DNA from: CAJXZP01 sp963974475
Lineage (GTDB): Bacteria > Bacteroidota > Bacteroidia > Flavobacteriales_G > Salibacteraceae
Direction of reading: 5' to 3'
Length of the DNA stretch: 64,000 bases
NCBI GenBank assembly: GCA_963974475.1
Contig: CAXBCR010000002.1
Coordinates: 124,001-188,000 of the forward strand
The notes below the pieces were generated by a model. The model worked only from the letters and a program-made list of their open reading frames with translations, was not told the DNA's origin and searched no databases. The translations under genes were made by a program, and so were the position numbers. Below, one piece after another: positions 44,470 to 53,590 of the stretch; position 1 is the first letter of the stretch, and every line of letters begins with the position of its first letter.

Positions 44470-46662
44470 TTATTCTAATCGTGTTACGGAACTTACACCT
44501 TTAATCGCTCTAATTTTTTCTTTGACCGATTTTAAATGAGAAGTATCATTAACATAAACAGTTATAGTTCCTTCAAACAATCCGTTTTCGGTAGAAAAAG
44601 AAATAGAACGAATGTTTACCAACATATCGTTAGATATGATCTTGGTTATTTCATTTACAATTCCTTTTCGGTCAAATCCGGTCAATACCATACCCGATAA
44701 AAATGAAATGGTTTCATTGGAATCCCATTTTGCTTTAACCGCTCTGTACCCATAGTTGGACAGTATTTTCACGGTATTATCGCAACTTACACGATGGATT
44801 TCAATTTCTCCATTATTAGCTACAAATCCAACCACGTCATCTCCAGGAATTGGGTGACAACAGGTTGCCAATGCATAATTTAATGCGGTTTGTTTTCCCA
44901 AAACCAATTCTGATTTTTTTCCGGTGGTTTCAGATACAATTTTGTCAAGGCTGGTTATTTTTTTTAACCGAGGTTTTGAAGTAATAATACCATCTGTCAC
45001 TTTTAATCTACTTAAGCGATTAAGGTGGATACTTTCAATTCCAATTTTATAAAACATATTATCCACCAGATTAACCCCATAAAAAGTGGAAAGAATCTGA
45101 TAGTTTTGTTTCACTCGCTTAATTCCATATTTTTTCATAGCCAAACCAAGAGTGGTTTTGCCAGTTGAAATAATGTTTTTTCGCTCAATTTTCAGGTAGT
45201 CCTTAACTGCAGCTTTGGCTTTTGACGTTGTTGTGAATTCAAGCCATTCCGCTTTAGGTCTTTGGGCTCTGGAAGTAATAATCTGTACCTGGTCACCACT
45301 GGACAGGGTGTATCCAATGGAAACCATTTTTTGACTCACTTTTGCCCCAATACAAGTATTTCCAATTTCGGAATGAATCTCATAGGCAAAATCCAAAACA
45401 GTTGATTTATGTGGCATGGATCGTATGTCTCCTTTTGGGGTAAAGACAAAAATTTCCTTGGCAAATAAATTCAATTTAAAATCATCCACAAATTCAATTG
45501 GGTTGGAGGAGGCACCTTCCAACAAATCTCGTACGCGTTGCATCCAACTATCAAATGCATCACTTGTTTTGTCTTTGTATTTCCAATGGGCTGCTAATCC
45601 ACGTTCAGCAACTGCATCCATGCGTTCAGTTCTAATCTGTACTTCCACCCATTTACCACCAGGACTCATAACTGTGGTATGCAATGATTCGTATCCATTG
45701 GCCCGAGGGGTTGAAATCCAATCCCTTAATCGGTCTGGGTTAGGATTGTAATAATCTGTAACCATTGAATATACTTTCCAGCAAAGTGCTTTTTCATCTT
45801 CAGAATCCACGTTTAAAATTATTCTAATGGCGAAAATGTCATATACTTCCTCAAACTTCACCTTTTGTTCACGCATCTTAGTCCAAATGGAAAAAATGGA
45901 TTTCGGCCTGCCCTGAATTCGGAATTTTATCTTGGATTTAGTTAACCCATTTTTTATGGGTAGCGTAAATTGGTTGATAAAGCGAGTTCGAACCTCTTCC
46001 GATTTATTTAGTTTGGTCCTAATATCTTCATAAATTGCAGGGGCCTTATATTTTAATGCCAAGTCTTCCAGTTCAGATTTTAGTTTGTGAAGACCCAAAC
46101 GATGTGCTAGTGGGGCATATATGTAAAGTGTTTCGGATGCGATTTTGAGCTGCTTGTCCTTTCGCATAGAATCAAGGGTTCTCATATTATGCAGACGATC
46201 TGCTAATTTTATAAGCACCACACGAATGTCGTCCGCTAAAGTTAGAATTATTTTCCGGAAATTAACAGCTTGAATAGAATTCTCCCGCTCAAATACAGCC
46301 TCTATTTTAGTTAATCCATCAATAATTCGAGCTTCTGTTGGTCCAAAGTAGTCGTCAATATCTTCAATCGTTAAACTGGTATCCTCCACCACATCATGAA
46401 GTAGGGCACAAACGATGGATGTGGTACCCAAACCAATTTCTTCTGCAATAATTTGCGCTACTTCTAAAGGGTGAAAAATATAGGCTTCACCAGATTTTCT
46501 TTTTACTCCTTTATGCGATTCATTGGCTATGTCAAATGCCTTTCTGATTTTTCTTACATCATCTTTCGACTGAGAAAATCGAGCACTTTTTAATAATTTG
46601 CGGTAAACCTTAGCAATTTCATTTTCTTCTGTTGAAAGTACTTGTTTCTCCTTATTTGCCAT
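44470..46662 (-). CDS. RelA/SpoT bifunctional (p)ppGpp synthetase/hydrolase
   Basis: A 730-aa long RSH protein. It has an HD hydrolase domain (about 40-200: H50, H64 in FHPLEV, H89-D90 in LLHDVVEDT, and LADRLHNMRTL), a synthetase domain (about 240-360: RPKSIFSIWTKM, YDIFAIRIIL), TGS (about 405-465), a zinc-finger/CRH region with CCHPIPGD, and a C-terminal ACT domain. Both catalytic halves look intact, which fits the single Rel/Spo of Bacteroidota. Third gene of the operon glyA-fahA-rsh-menA. Confidence 0.95.
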   Translation of the reverse strand: MANKEKQVLSTEENEIAKVYRKLLKSARFSQSKDDVRKIRKAFDIANESHKGVKRKSGEAYIFHPLEVAQIIAEEIGLGTTSIVCALLHDVVEDTSLTIEDIDDYFGPTEARIIDGLTKIEAVFERENSIQAVNFRKIILTLADDIRVVLIKLADRLHNMRTLDSMRKDKQLKIASETLYIYAPLAHRLGLHKLKSELEDLALKYKAPAIYEDIRTKLNKSEEVRTRFINQFTLPIKNGLTKSKIKFRIQGRPKSIFSIWTKMREQKVKFEEVYDIFAIRIILNVDSEDEKALCWKVYSMVTDYYNPNPDRLRDWISTPRANGYESLHTTVMSPGGKWVEVQIRTERMDAVAERGLAAHWKYKDKTSDAFDSWMQRVRDLLEGASSNPIEFVDDFKLNLFAKEIFVFTPKGDIRSMPHKSTVLDFAYEIHSEIGNTCIGAKVSQKMVSIGYTLSSGDQVQIITSRAQRPKAEWLEFTTTSKAKAAVKDYLKIERKNIISTGKTTLGLAMKKYGIKRVKQNYQILSTFYGVNLVDNMFYKIGIESIHLNRLSRLKVTDGIITSKPRLKKITSLDKIVSETTGKKSELVLGKQTALNYALATCCHPIPGDDVVGFVANNGEIEIHRVSCDNTVKILSNYGYRAVKAKWDSNETISFLSGMVLTGFDRKGIVNEITKIISNDMLVNIRSISFSTENGLFEGTITVYVNDTSHLKSVKEKIRAIKGVSSVTRLE

Positions 46663-46675
46663 GAAAAGTAATTTT

Positions 46676-47962
46676 TTATTTAATGGATGGGTCAGCTGGA
46701 AGGACTTTCCCTTTCACTTCGCCAAAACCAATTCGTGTTGTTCCATTGGTACAGTGTCCTCGCATGATTACTGTATCATTGTCTTGAATAAATCTTCGTT
46801 CTGTTCCATCTTTCATGGTTACAGGTTTGGTCCCTTTCCATGATATTTCTAACATGGAGCCATAAGAGTCGGGGGTAGGCCCAGAAATAGTTCCAGATCC
46901 CATTAAATCTCCAGCTCTCACATTACATCCATTTACCGTATGATGCGCTAATTGTTGACTCATATTCCAATACATGTATTTGAAATTTGATTTGCTTACA
47001 CGAGTTTCCTGTCCATTTTCCGGCTGAATAAATACGTCTAATTCGATATCATAATTTTTTTGACCTTCATATTTTAAGTAATCAAAAACCTCTGGTTTTT
47101 GAACAGGACCATCAGTTTTAAAAGGTTGTAGTGCATCCAAAGTAACGATCCAAGGGGATACGTGAGAAGCAAAGTTTTTGGCTAAAAATGGTCCAAGAGG
47201 AACATATTCCCATTTTTGAATGTCTCTTGCTGACCAATCATTAAACAGGCACATTCCAAAAATGTAATCTTCTGCTTCATCTGTAGAAATTCGGTCACCT
47301 AATCGATTTGCATCATAGGTAATAAAACCCATTTCTAATTCAAAATCAACAAGTTTAGAAGGACCGAAAATCGGTGGCTCTTGATCATTTGGTTTGGTTT
47401 GTCCGTAAGGACGTTTAATATCGGTACCAGATATAATTACGGAAGAAGAACGACCATGGTATCCTACTGGTATATGTAGCCAATTTGGTAATAAAGCGTT
47501 GTTGGGATCTCTAAACATGGTACCTACATTTGTAGCATGTTCCCTACTTGAATAAAAATCAGTATAATCACCAATCTCTACGGGTAAATGCATCGTAACT
47601 GCTGAGGCGTCATGCAGGATTGAATTCCGATGAGCTTCATTATCTCTCAATTCGCCATTATTTTCTTCAAATATCTCAGAAATTCGATTACGAAGTGCTC
47701 TAGTTCCTTCTTTATGAGAATCCATTAAAATGTTTAATGAATGGTAGTCAAAAGCTAGTGGATCTATATCTAACCCATCCAGATATCCTAGGTTATCCAA
47801 TTCTGATAAATCAATAAGTGTATCTCCAATAATGGTGGCCACTCGTTCATTTAAATTGGTAGTAGAAAAAATTCCAAAAGGAATATTTTGAATTGGAAAA
47901 TCAGAGCCTGCAGGTACTGGAATCCAAGATTTTATTTCGGGATTATTTGCTTTAATAGTCAT
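46676..47962 (-). CDS. fahA: Fumarylacetoacetase
   Basis: A 428-aa last enzyme of tyrosine breakdown, which splits fumarylacetoacetate into fumarate and acetoacetate. An N-terminal SH3-like domain (about 1-120) is followed by the FAH catalytic domain: TDFYSSREHATNVG (metal Asp and catalytic His), the Gly-rich VGYHGRSSSVI, DFELEMGF (metal Glu), NDWSARDIQ and TISGPTPDSYG. The length is that of the eukaryote-type FAH. It lies 8 bp downstream of glyA and 13 bp upstream of the rsh gene. Confidence 0.95.
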   Translation of the reverse strand: MTIKANNPEIKSWIPVPAGSDFPIQNIPFGIFSTTNLNERVATIIGDTLIDLSELDNLGYLDGLDIDPLAFDYHSLNILMDSHKEGTRALRNRISEIFEENNGELRDNEAHRNSILHDASAVTMHLPVEIGDYTDFYSSREHATNVGTMFRDPNNALLPNWLHIPVGYHGRSSSVIISGTDIKRPYGQTKPNDQEPPIFGPSKLVDFELEMGFITYDANRLGDRISTDEAEDYIFGMCLFNDWSARDIQKWEYVPLGPFLAKNFASHVSPWIVTLDALQPFKTDGPVQKPEVFDYLKYEGQKNYDIELDVFIQPENGQETRVSKSNFKYMYWNMSQQLAHHTVNGCNVRAGDLMGSGTISGPTPDSYGSMLEISWKGTKPVTMKDGTERRFIQDNDTVIMRGHCTNGTTRIGFGEVKGKVLPADPSIK

Positions 47963-47970
47963 TTTAAATA

Positions 47971-49242
47971 TTATTTGCGCAATGGGCGATGTCCCATTAA
48001 TTCGTTAACTTTTGTTTTCACTTCCTTTTTATTGGATTCGTTTTCTGGATCAGACATGACTCTATCCATTAATTCAACAATTTCTGGGATTTCTGACTCC
48101 GTAATGCCTCGACTAGTGATAGCTGCAGTTCCCACTCGAATTCCAGAAGTTATAAAAGGAGATTTATCATCAAATGGAACCATGTTTTTGTTGACCGTGA
48201 TATCTGCCTCAATTAGTGTGTTTTCCGCCAATTTACCGGTGATATTTTTTGAACGTAAATCAATTAACATGCTATGATTATCCGTTCCATCCGAAATTAT
48301 TTTATATCCTCGTTGAATAAATTCATCTGCCATCAAAGTAGCATTCTTTGAGACTTGAATCATGTAGTGTAGGTAATCATCTGATAATGCTTCCTTAAAC
48401 GCCACTGCTTTGGCAGCAATTACATGCTCTAAAGGACCACCTTGAGAACCCGGGAACACCGCAGAATCAAATAAAGCACTCATTGGCCTAACGATTCCCT
48501 TCATAGTCTTGATTCCTAAGGTATTTTCAAAATCCTTGCCCATCATAATAACGCCACCTCTTGGTCCTCTAAGTGTTTTGTGCGTGGTACTAGTTGCCAC
48601 GTGAACGTAAGGCATTGGGTCATTTAGTAACCCTTTGGCTATAAGGCCTGCTGGGTGCGCAATATCAGCCATTACAAATGCGCCAATTTCATCGGCTATT
48701 TCTCGTACTCTTTTGTAATCCCAATCTCTTGAATATGCAGAAGCACCGCAAATTATAACCTTAGGTTTTTCTTCCTTGGCTTTACGTTCCATCATATCAT
48801 AATCCACACGGCCTGTCTCACGATTTACGCCATAAAAAACAGGACGATACATTTTTCCAGAAAAGTTTACAGGAGATCCATGTGTAAGATGTCCGCCATG
48901 CGATAAATTAAAACCTAAGACCGTGTCTCCAGGTTTAATCATTGCCATTAGTGCCGCATAATTTGCTTGCGAGCCACTGTGCGGTTGAACATTGGCGTAT
49001 TCTGCATTAAAAAGCTCTTTTAATCGATCAATCGCTAATTGTTCTACCTGATCTACGATTTCACAACCGCCATAATATCTCTTACCAGGATATCCTTCAG
49101 CGTATTTATTAGTCAATACGGAGCCCATGGCATCCAACACATCTTGACTAACAAAGTTTTCAGAAGCAATTAGTTCAACCCCTTCTAATTGACGGTTTTT
49201 TTCTTGATTAATCAAATCAAAAATCAATTTATCTTTATGCAT
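47971..49242 (-). CDS. glyA: Serine hydroxymethyltransferase
   Basis: A 423-aa PLP enzyme that interconverts serine and glycine and loads tetrahydrofolate with a C1 unit. Signatures are ELIASENF (22-29), SGSQANYAAL (89-98), MADIAHPAGLIA, and the Schiff-base lysine K222 in TTHKTLRGPRGG. First gene of a leftward operon; a TATTTTTG box on the minus strand at 49284-49291 is about 40 bp upstream. Confidence 0.97.
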   Translation of the reverse strand: MHKDKLIFDLINQEKNRQLEGVELIASENFVSQDVLDAMGSVLTNKYAEGYPGKRYYGGCEIVDQVEQLAIDRLKELFNAEYANVQPHSGSQANYAALMAMIKPGDTVLGFNLSHGGHLTHGSPVNFSGKMYRPVFYGVNRETGRVDYDMMERKAKEEKPKVIICGASAYSRDWDYKRVREIADEIGAFVMADIAHPAGLIAKGLLNDPMPYVHVATSTTHKTLRGPRGGVIMMGKDFENTLGIKTMKGIVRPMSALFDSAVFPGSQGGPLEHVIAAKAVAFKEALSDDYLHYMIQVSKNATLMADEFIQRGYKIISDGTDNHSMLIDLRSKNITGKLAENTLIEADITVNKNMVPFDDKSPFITSGIRVGTAAITSRGITESEIPEIVELMDRVMSDPENESNKKEVKTKVNELMGHRPLRK

Positions 49243-49283
49243 GTAATTGTATATTAAAACAGAAATTATTGATCACGAATGTA

Positions 49284-49291
49284 CAAAAATA
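49284..49291 (-). promoter_or_regulatory. Putative -7 promoter element of the glyA operon
   Basis: It reads TATTTTTG on the minus strand (TAnnTTTG), about 40 bp upstream of the glyA start. No -33 box is evident. Confidence 0.35.
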
Positions 49292-49359
49292 CGCCCTTAG
49301 ATTAATTAATAAATTTACGTATTTAAGAAGGGAAGTTTGAAAATTTAAGGAGTTTTTTT

Positions 49360-50271
49360 CTAACGTTTTTTTATTCGTCTTGTTCTACCATAAAATTCCT
49401 GTCTTCTTGGAAGTTTATGCTTTTTTTGACCTGAACGAATTCGTTTACTATAATAAATCATTGTTGTTAAGTACCCATCATTTGAATTTGGATTACCCCT
49501 AGTTTTACCTTCTGGGTACAAATTGGGGTCATTGGGATCAGTTTGATACCCACGATAAGAAGCGGCCAATCCTCCTGGATTGTCAGCAAACAAAGCAGCA
49601 TCCGGATACACTGTACTTACATCATCCAAATAATCGGTAAACGTAACGCGATAATTTATGTTAATACCAACCCGATGTACTCTATAACCAGAATATTTAC
49701 CTTTAAAGGAAACAAAAAATCCAGTAGACATAGGAATTACTATTTGAATTGGAGAGTATATATTATCGGGTCCTTCTGTTGCTAGCGGTCTTAATTTGAC
49801 ATTGGTAGCTCCAAACTTTCCAATAGGATCACTATATAAAACCCCAAATCCTGTTGCAACAAAGACATGTAAATCGGCTACAAATCTTCTTCTTCCCCCA
49901 AGATCATTAATAATCAGCGGATGATATTCCATCATCGCCAAAGCTTCCACCATGTTATTATGAAAATTTAAATTTCGGGTAGTTCTACCGGTGTTTGGCG
50001 ATAATTTATCATCTCCACTTATATAAATATAACTTAATTGAGCTTTAGCATAAAAACGATAGTCAATCATTCTTCGGGTGAACCCAGAGAATGAAAAACC
50101 TGTGGATTTTAACATAATATCTGCAGGGCCCTTTTGTCCATTGGGCTTTACACCTCCAATGTCACCAAAATAATTTGACGAACCAAATCCGCCTCCTACT
50201 TCCCAAGTAAGATTTTGCGCGGTGGTAAAAAGTGAAAAAGACACAAAAAGTATCGTGTATAATATCCTCAT
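49360..50271 (-). CDS. DUF6089/PorG-like outer-membrane beta-barrel
   Basis: A 303-aa protein with a signal peptide (MRILYTILFVSFSLFTTAQ), beginning WEVGGGFGSSNYFGDIGG and containing the conserved YRVTFTDYLDDVSTVYPD near the C-terminus, with a basic tail (RQEFYGRTRRIKKR). These are features of DUF6089, a family that includes the T9SS component PorG. It is most likely an outer-membrane barrel; its part in T9SS is inferred from the family. Divergent from the FabK-like gene across a 143-bp gap. Confidence 0.82.
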   Translation of the reverse strand: MRILYTILFVSFSLFTTAQNLTWEVGGGFGSSNYFGDIGGVKPNGQKGPADIMLKSTGFSFSGFTRRMIDYRFYAKAQLSYIYISGDDKLSPNTGRTTRNLNFHNNMVEALAMMEYHPLIINDLGGRRRFVADLHVFVATGFGVLYSDPIGKFGATNVKLRPLATEGPDNIYSPIQIVIPMSTGFFVSFKGKYSGYRVHRVGININYRVTFTDYLDDVSTVYPDAALFADNPGGLAASYRGYQTDPNDPNLYPEGKTRGNPNSNDGYLTTMIYYSKRIRSGQKKHKLPRRQEFYGRTRRIKKR

Positions 50272-50296
50272 AGGATTAACTCATCCATATTTAATC

Positions 50297-50361
50297 TCAA
50301 TGCTAAAAAGGCATTGACGTTAATAATTCCCCAAAAAGTTCATGAGTTTCTCAGGCTCATG
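50297..50361. repeat. Two hairpins in a divergent promoter region
   Basis: Two short inverted repeats: TCAATGC/GCATTGA (50297-50303 and 50311-50317) and CATGAG/CTCATG (50341-50346 and 50356-50361). They lie between the PorG-like gene and the FabK-like gene, without a T tract. Confidence 0.35.
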
Positions 50362-50395
50362 TTTGCAAAATTGGCTCTCAAAAGAGTTACATTTG
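50362..50395 (+). promoter_or_regulatory. Promoter of the FabK-like gene
   Basis: A -33 TTTG (50362-50365) and a -7 TACATTTG (50388-50395), with 22 bp between. The -7 box ends 19 bp before the ATG at 50415. Confidence 0.55.
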
Positions 50396-50414
50396 CGCTA
50401 CGAAAGTAAGGACT

Positions 50415-51365
50415 ATGAATAGAATTACAAAACTATTTAATATTGAAAAACCAATAATTCAGGCAGGAATGATTTGGTGCTCTCCTTGGCAACTAGCTTC
50501 TGCAGTAAGTAACCATGGTGGATTGGGTATAATTGGTGCTGGTTCAATGTATCCTGATGTGCTTGAGGAACATGTTGTTAAGTGTAAAAAAGCTACGAAG
50601 AATCCCTTTGGAGTGAACCTACCTTTATTGTATCCGGATATCGAAAAACATATCCAAATTATTATTGATAATAAAGTACCGGTGGTATTTACTTCGGCTG
50701 GTAATCCAAAAACTTGGACTAATAAATTAAAGGAGAATGGAATTACTGTAGTTCACGTAGTTTCTAGCTCAAAATTCGCTGTAAAATCTGAATTGGCTGG
50801 TGTTGATGCTGTTGTTGCTGAAGGTTTTGAAGCCGGTGGGCATAATGGTAGAGAAGAGACCACCACCCTAACCCTAATCCAAAAAGTTGTTGATTCTGTT
50901 TCTATTCCTGTAATTGCTGCGGGTGGAATTGGAACTGGGAAGGCTATGCTAGCGGCCATGGTCTTAGGCGCGGAAGCGGTACAGATAGGTTCTAGGTTTG
51001 TTGTTGCCAAAGAATCATCCGCACATGAAAATTTTAAAAAAAGAGTGATAGAAACGAATGAGGGAGATACTACGCTAACCTTAAAGGAATTAACTCCAGT
51101 GCGTTTAATACATAATGAGTTTTATCAAAAAATTGAAGAAGGGTATCATGAAAAATTCGATTCTGAACAATTAAAACATTTATTAGGCAAAGGTAGAGCT
51201 AAACAAGGAATGTTTGAAGGAGATTTGATAGAAGGTGAATTGGAGATTGGTCAGGTTGCAGCTTATATTACAAAAATTCAATCCGCCTCAGAAATAATGG
51301 ATGAAATTTTAGATGAATTTAGAGCCGCAAAAAAGCAACTTTCTGATAGTAATTTCGACTTTTAA
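50415..51365 (+). CDS. Nitronate monooxygenase / FabK-like flavin enzyme
   Basis: A 316-aa FMN-dependent TIM-barrel protein of the 2-nitropropane dioxygenase family. Motifs are PIIQAGMIWCSPWQLASAVS, GGLGIIGAG, NLPLLYP, FEAGGHNG (catalytic His), IPVIAAGGIGTG and VQIGSRFVVAKE. The family includes enoyl-ACP reductase FabK and nitronate monooxygenases, and the sequence does not separate them with confidence. The HNG site and length fit both. Confidence 0.88.
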   Translation: MNRITKLFNIEKPIIQAGMIWCSPWQLASAVSNHGGLGIIGAGSMYPDVLEEHVVKCKKATKNPFGVNLPLLYPDIEKHIQIIIDNKVPVVFTSAGNPKTWTNKLKENGITVVHVVSSSKFAVKSELAGVDAVVAEGFEAGGHNGREETTTLTLIQKVVDSVSIPVIAAGGIGTGKAMLAAMVLGAEAVQIGSRFVVAKESSAHENFKKRVIETNEGDTTLTLKELTPVRLIHNEFYQKIEEGYHEKFDSEQLKHLLGKGRAKQGMFEGDLIEGELEIGQVAAYITKIQSASEIMDEILDEFRAAKKQLSDSNFDF

Positions 51366-51403
51366 TAAGAATAAACTAGACAAACCTCCGTTACGCGTAA
51401 ACA

Positions 51404-53503
51404 ATGAAGCAAAGCATATTTCGTAATTACAAAATCCAGTGGGTTATTCTTTTTCTTGGGTTTCTTGTTAATTTAAGAACTTTGGCTGTCGTATCAGCGC
51501 CAGATTTGAAATGCTTGTCAGTAGATAATTCTGGGAATTCCACTCTTTTATGGGTCGCACCAAATGATCCAAGTGGCGAGTTTGTAAATTACACCGTTTT
51601 TGTTGCTACGGCATTGACTGGACCCTATAGCCCTAATGTGGTGAATAATATTAGTACTTTGCAGTATACCGATATAGTAAATGACGCGAACATAGGTGTA
51701 GTTTATTTTTATGTTCAAACTGAATATAATGACGGATCTGGTGTTCAGTCTTCTGCTTCCTCGGACACAGTACAAACTATGCTTCCTATTTTTAATGGAG
51801 TTACGGATTCTACAAATACGGTGGACTGGTTACCGGTATTCTCTCCAAATAATGCCACTAGCACTGGCGTTTATTCCATTTTTCGAAAAATTGGTTCAAC
51901 TGGTTCGTTTGTGCAAATGGGCAGTGCCAATTATGGATTCGAAACCTACAATGATTCATTTAAAGTTTGTTCTGATTCGATATACTATCGAATTGAAATT
52001 TCGGATAATTCTGGATGTGTTTCTAAATCAGCTGTATTAGTGGATTTATTTGAGGATAATACACCACCTAAAACTCCATTTTTTGATTCTATCACGGTTG
52101 ATCCTGTTTTAAATCAGGTGAATTTGGGATGGACCCCTTCTACTTCTTTAGATACAAAAGGGTATTCCGTATTATACTGGACCAAAGCGACCTCAAGTTA
52201 TATAATTCGCGATACGATTTGGGGAATAAATAACACCAATTATCAAGAGTCGTTGGCTGTGATTAATCCTAAATTGGAGTTTGAACAATTTACTGTAAAT
52301 GCTTTCGATAGTTGTTTTGACCCCAAAGCGAATACATCAGCAGCGGCCGATGCGCAAAGAACTATTCATTTAAAAGTGGTTCCGAATAATTGTGAAAATA
52401 CCGTTTCGTTAATTTGGACACCCTACATGAATTGGCTCGATTTAGAGCAATACGAAATTTTGGTTTCTGTAAGTGGAAGTCCTTATAGTGTCGTAGCTAC
52501 TGTTCCTGCTTCTGACACTACGTTTACCCATCAGAAAACGAATGATTTAGAATTGTTCTGTTATAAAGTACGGGCGGTAGCTAAAAACAGAAAAAGAACT
52601 AGTAGTTCTAATGAAAAATGTGCTTTGGCTAACTCCCTGGTTGTCCCTTCGAAGCAATACTTTAAACAAATAACAGTAGTGAATAATGATTATATTCATA
52701 TCTCTTCTTTAACGGATACCACCTTGCCTGCTACAGCATATGTGCTATATAGAAGTTTAGAGCGATTTGCAAATTTCTTTGAAGTATCTCGAATTCCATT
52801 TAAAAATTCATCTGTTGTTGAAATGGATGATTTTGAGTCAAGTGTGGATCAAACACTTTATTACTATCGGGTTGGGATAATTGATACCTGTGGGAGTTTA
52901 ATGTTTATTTCAAAATCAGGTAACTCAATATTTCTGGAAGGAACCTTAACGGATGATTCTCTTCAGGTCACGTTAAATTGGAATGATTATATAGGCTGGG
53001 ATACCGTTGGTTCTGGAGTGGGGAGATATATGATTTATATGAATTTAGATGGGAATCGGATGTTGGTGGATTCTGTAGATAAATTCACAACGAATTATAC
53101 CTACCCATTTTTGAATGATATTACCAAAGGAGCTAATTTTTGTTTCGAAATTGAAGCACGAGAGGGAGAGGGAAATAGATTCAATTTGAGAGATACAGCA
53201 ATTTCTAATCGGGTTTGCTTTACTAAGAATTTAAATGTTTTTGTGCCAAATGCGTTTAGACCAACAGGGCGAAATCCTATTTTTCAGCCTGTGGTGAGTT
53301 TTGGTGAAATTGCAACCTATTCATTAGTTGTTTACGATCGATGGGGACATCAAGTATTTGAAACTAAGGACGTATTTCTGGGTTGGGACGGAAAAATAAA
53401 TGGAAATGACGCTGAATTTGGGGCCTATGTGTACGTTATAAATGTGTCTAATTTTACAGGAGCTACGTATCAAAAATCGGGAACTTTTGTATTGTTAAGA
53501 TAG
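51404..53503 (+). CDS. Gliding-motility-associated (type B) T9SS protein
   Basis: A 699-aa protein with an N-terminal signal peptide (hydrophobic stretch about 12-32) and a series of fibronectin-III/Ig-like domains (for example NLGWTPSTSLDTKGYSVLYW, SLIWTPYMNWLDLEQYEI, LNWNDYIGWDTVGSGVGRY). The C-terminal domain is the T9SS type B sorting domain (about the last 85 aa: VFVPNAFRPTGRN, YSLVVYDRWGHQVFETKD, WDGKINGNDAEFGAYVYVI). Such proteins form surface adhesins in Flavobacteriia. Specific function unknown. Confidence 0.88.
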   Translation: MKQSIFRNYKIQWVILFLGFLVNLRTLAVVSAPDLKCLSVDNSGNSTLLWVAPNDPSGEFVNYTVFVATALTGPYSPNVVNNISTLQYTDIVNDANIGVVYFYVQTEYNDGSGVQSSASSDTVQTMLPIFNGVTDSTNTVDWLPVFSPNNATSTGVYSIFRKIGSTGSFVQMGSANYGFETYNDSFKVCSDSIYYRIEISDNSGCVSKSAVLVDLFEDNTPPKTPFFDSITVDPVLNQVNLGWTPSTSLDTKGYSVLYWTKATSSYIIRDTIWGINNTNYQESLAVINPKLEFEQFTVNAFDSCFDPKANTSAAADAQRTIHLKVVPNNCENTVSLIWTPYMNWLDLEQYEILVSVSGSPYSVVATVPASDTTFTHQKTNDLELFCYKVRAVAKNRKRTSSSNEKCALANSLVVPSKQYFKQITVVNNDYIHISSLTDTTLPATAYVLYRSLERFANFFEVSRIPFKNSSVVEMDDFESSVDQTLYYYRVGIIDTCGSLMFISKSGNSIFLEGTLTDDSLQVTLNWNDYIGWDTVGSGVGRYMIYMNLDGNRMLVDSVDKFTTNYTYPFLNDITKGANFCFEIEAREGEGNRFNLRDTAISNRVCFTKNLNVFVPNAFRPTGRNPIFQPVVSFGEIATYSLVVYDRWGHQVFETKDVFLGWDGKINGNDAEFGAYVYVINVSNFTGATYQKSGTFVLLR

Positions 53504-53549
53504 TTTAATTAACCCTACTTTATATAGCGCCTAAGAGCGTAAATCTTAC

Positions 53550-53557
53550 TACTTTTG
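53550..53557 (+). promoter_or_regulatory. Putative -7 promoter element of guaB operon
   Basis: TACTTTTG fits TAnnTTTG and ends 33 bp before the guaB ATG. No clear -33 box. Confidence 0.4.
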
Positions 53558-53590
53558 TGAAATTTTATTTTCGACAATTTTACAACCATT

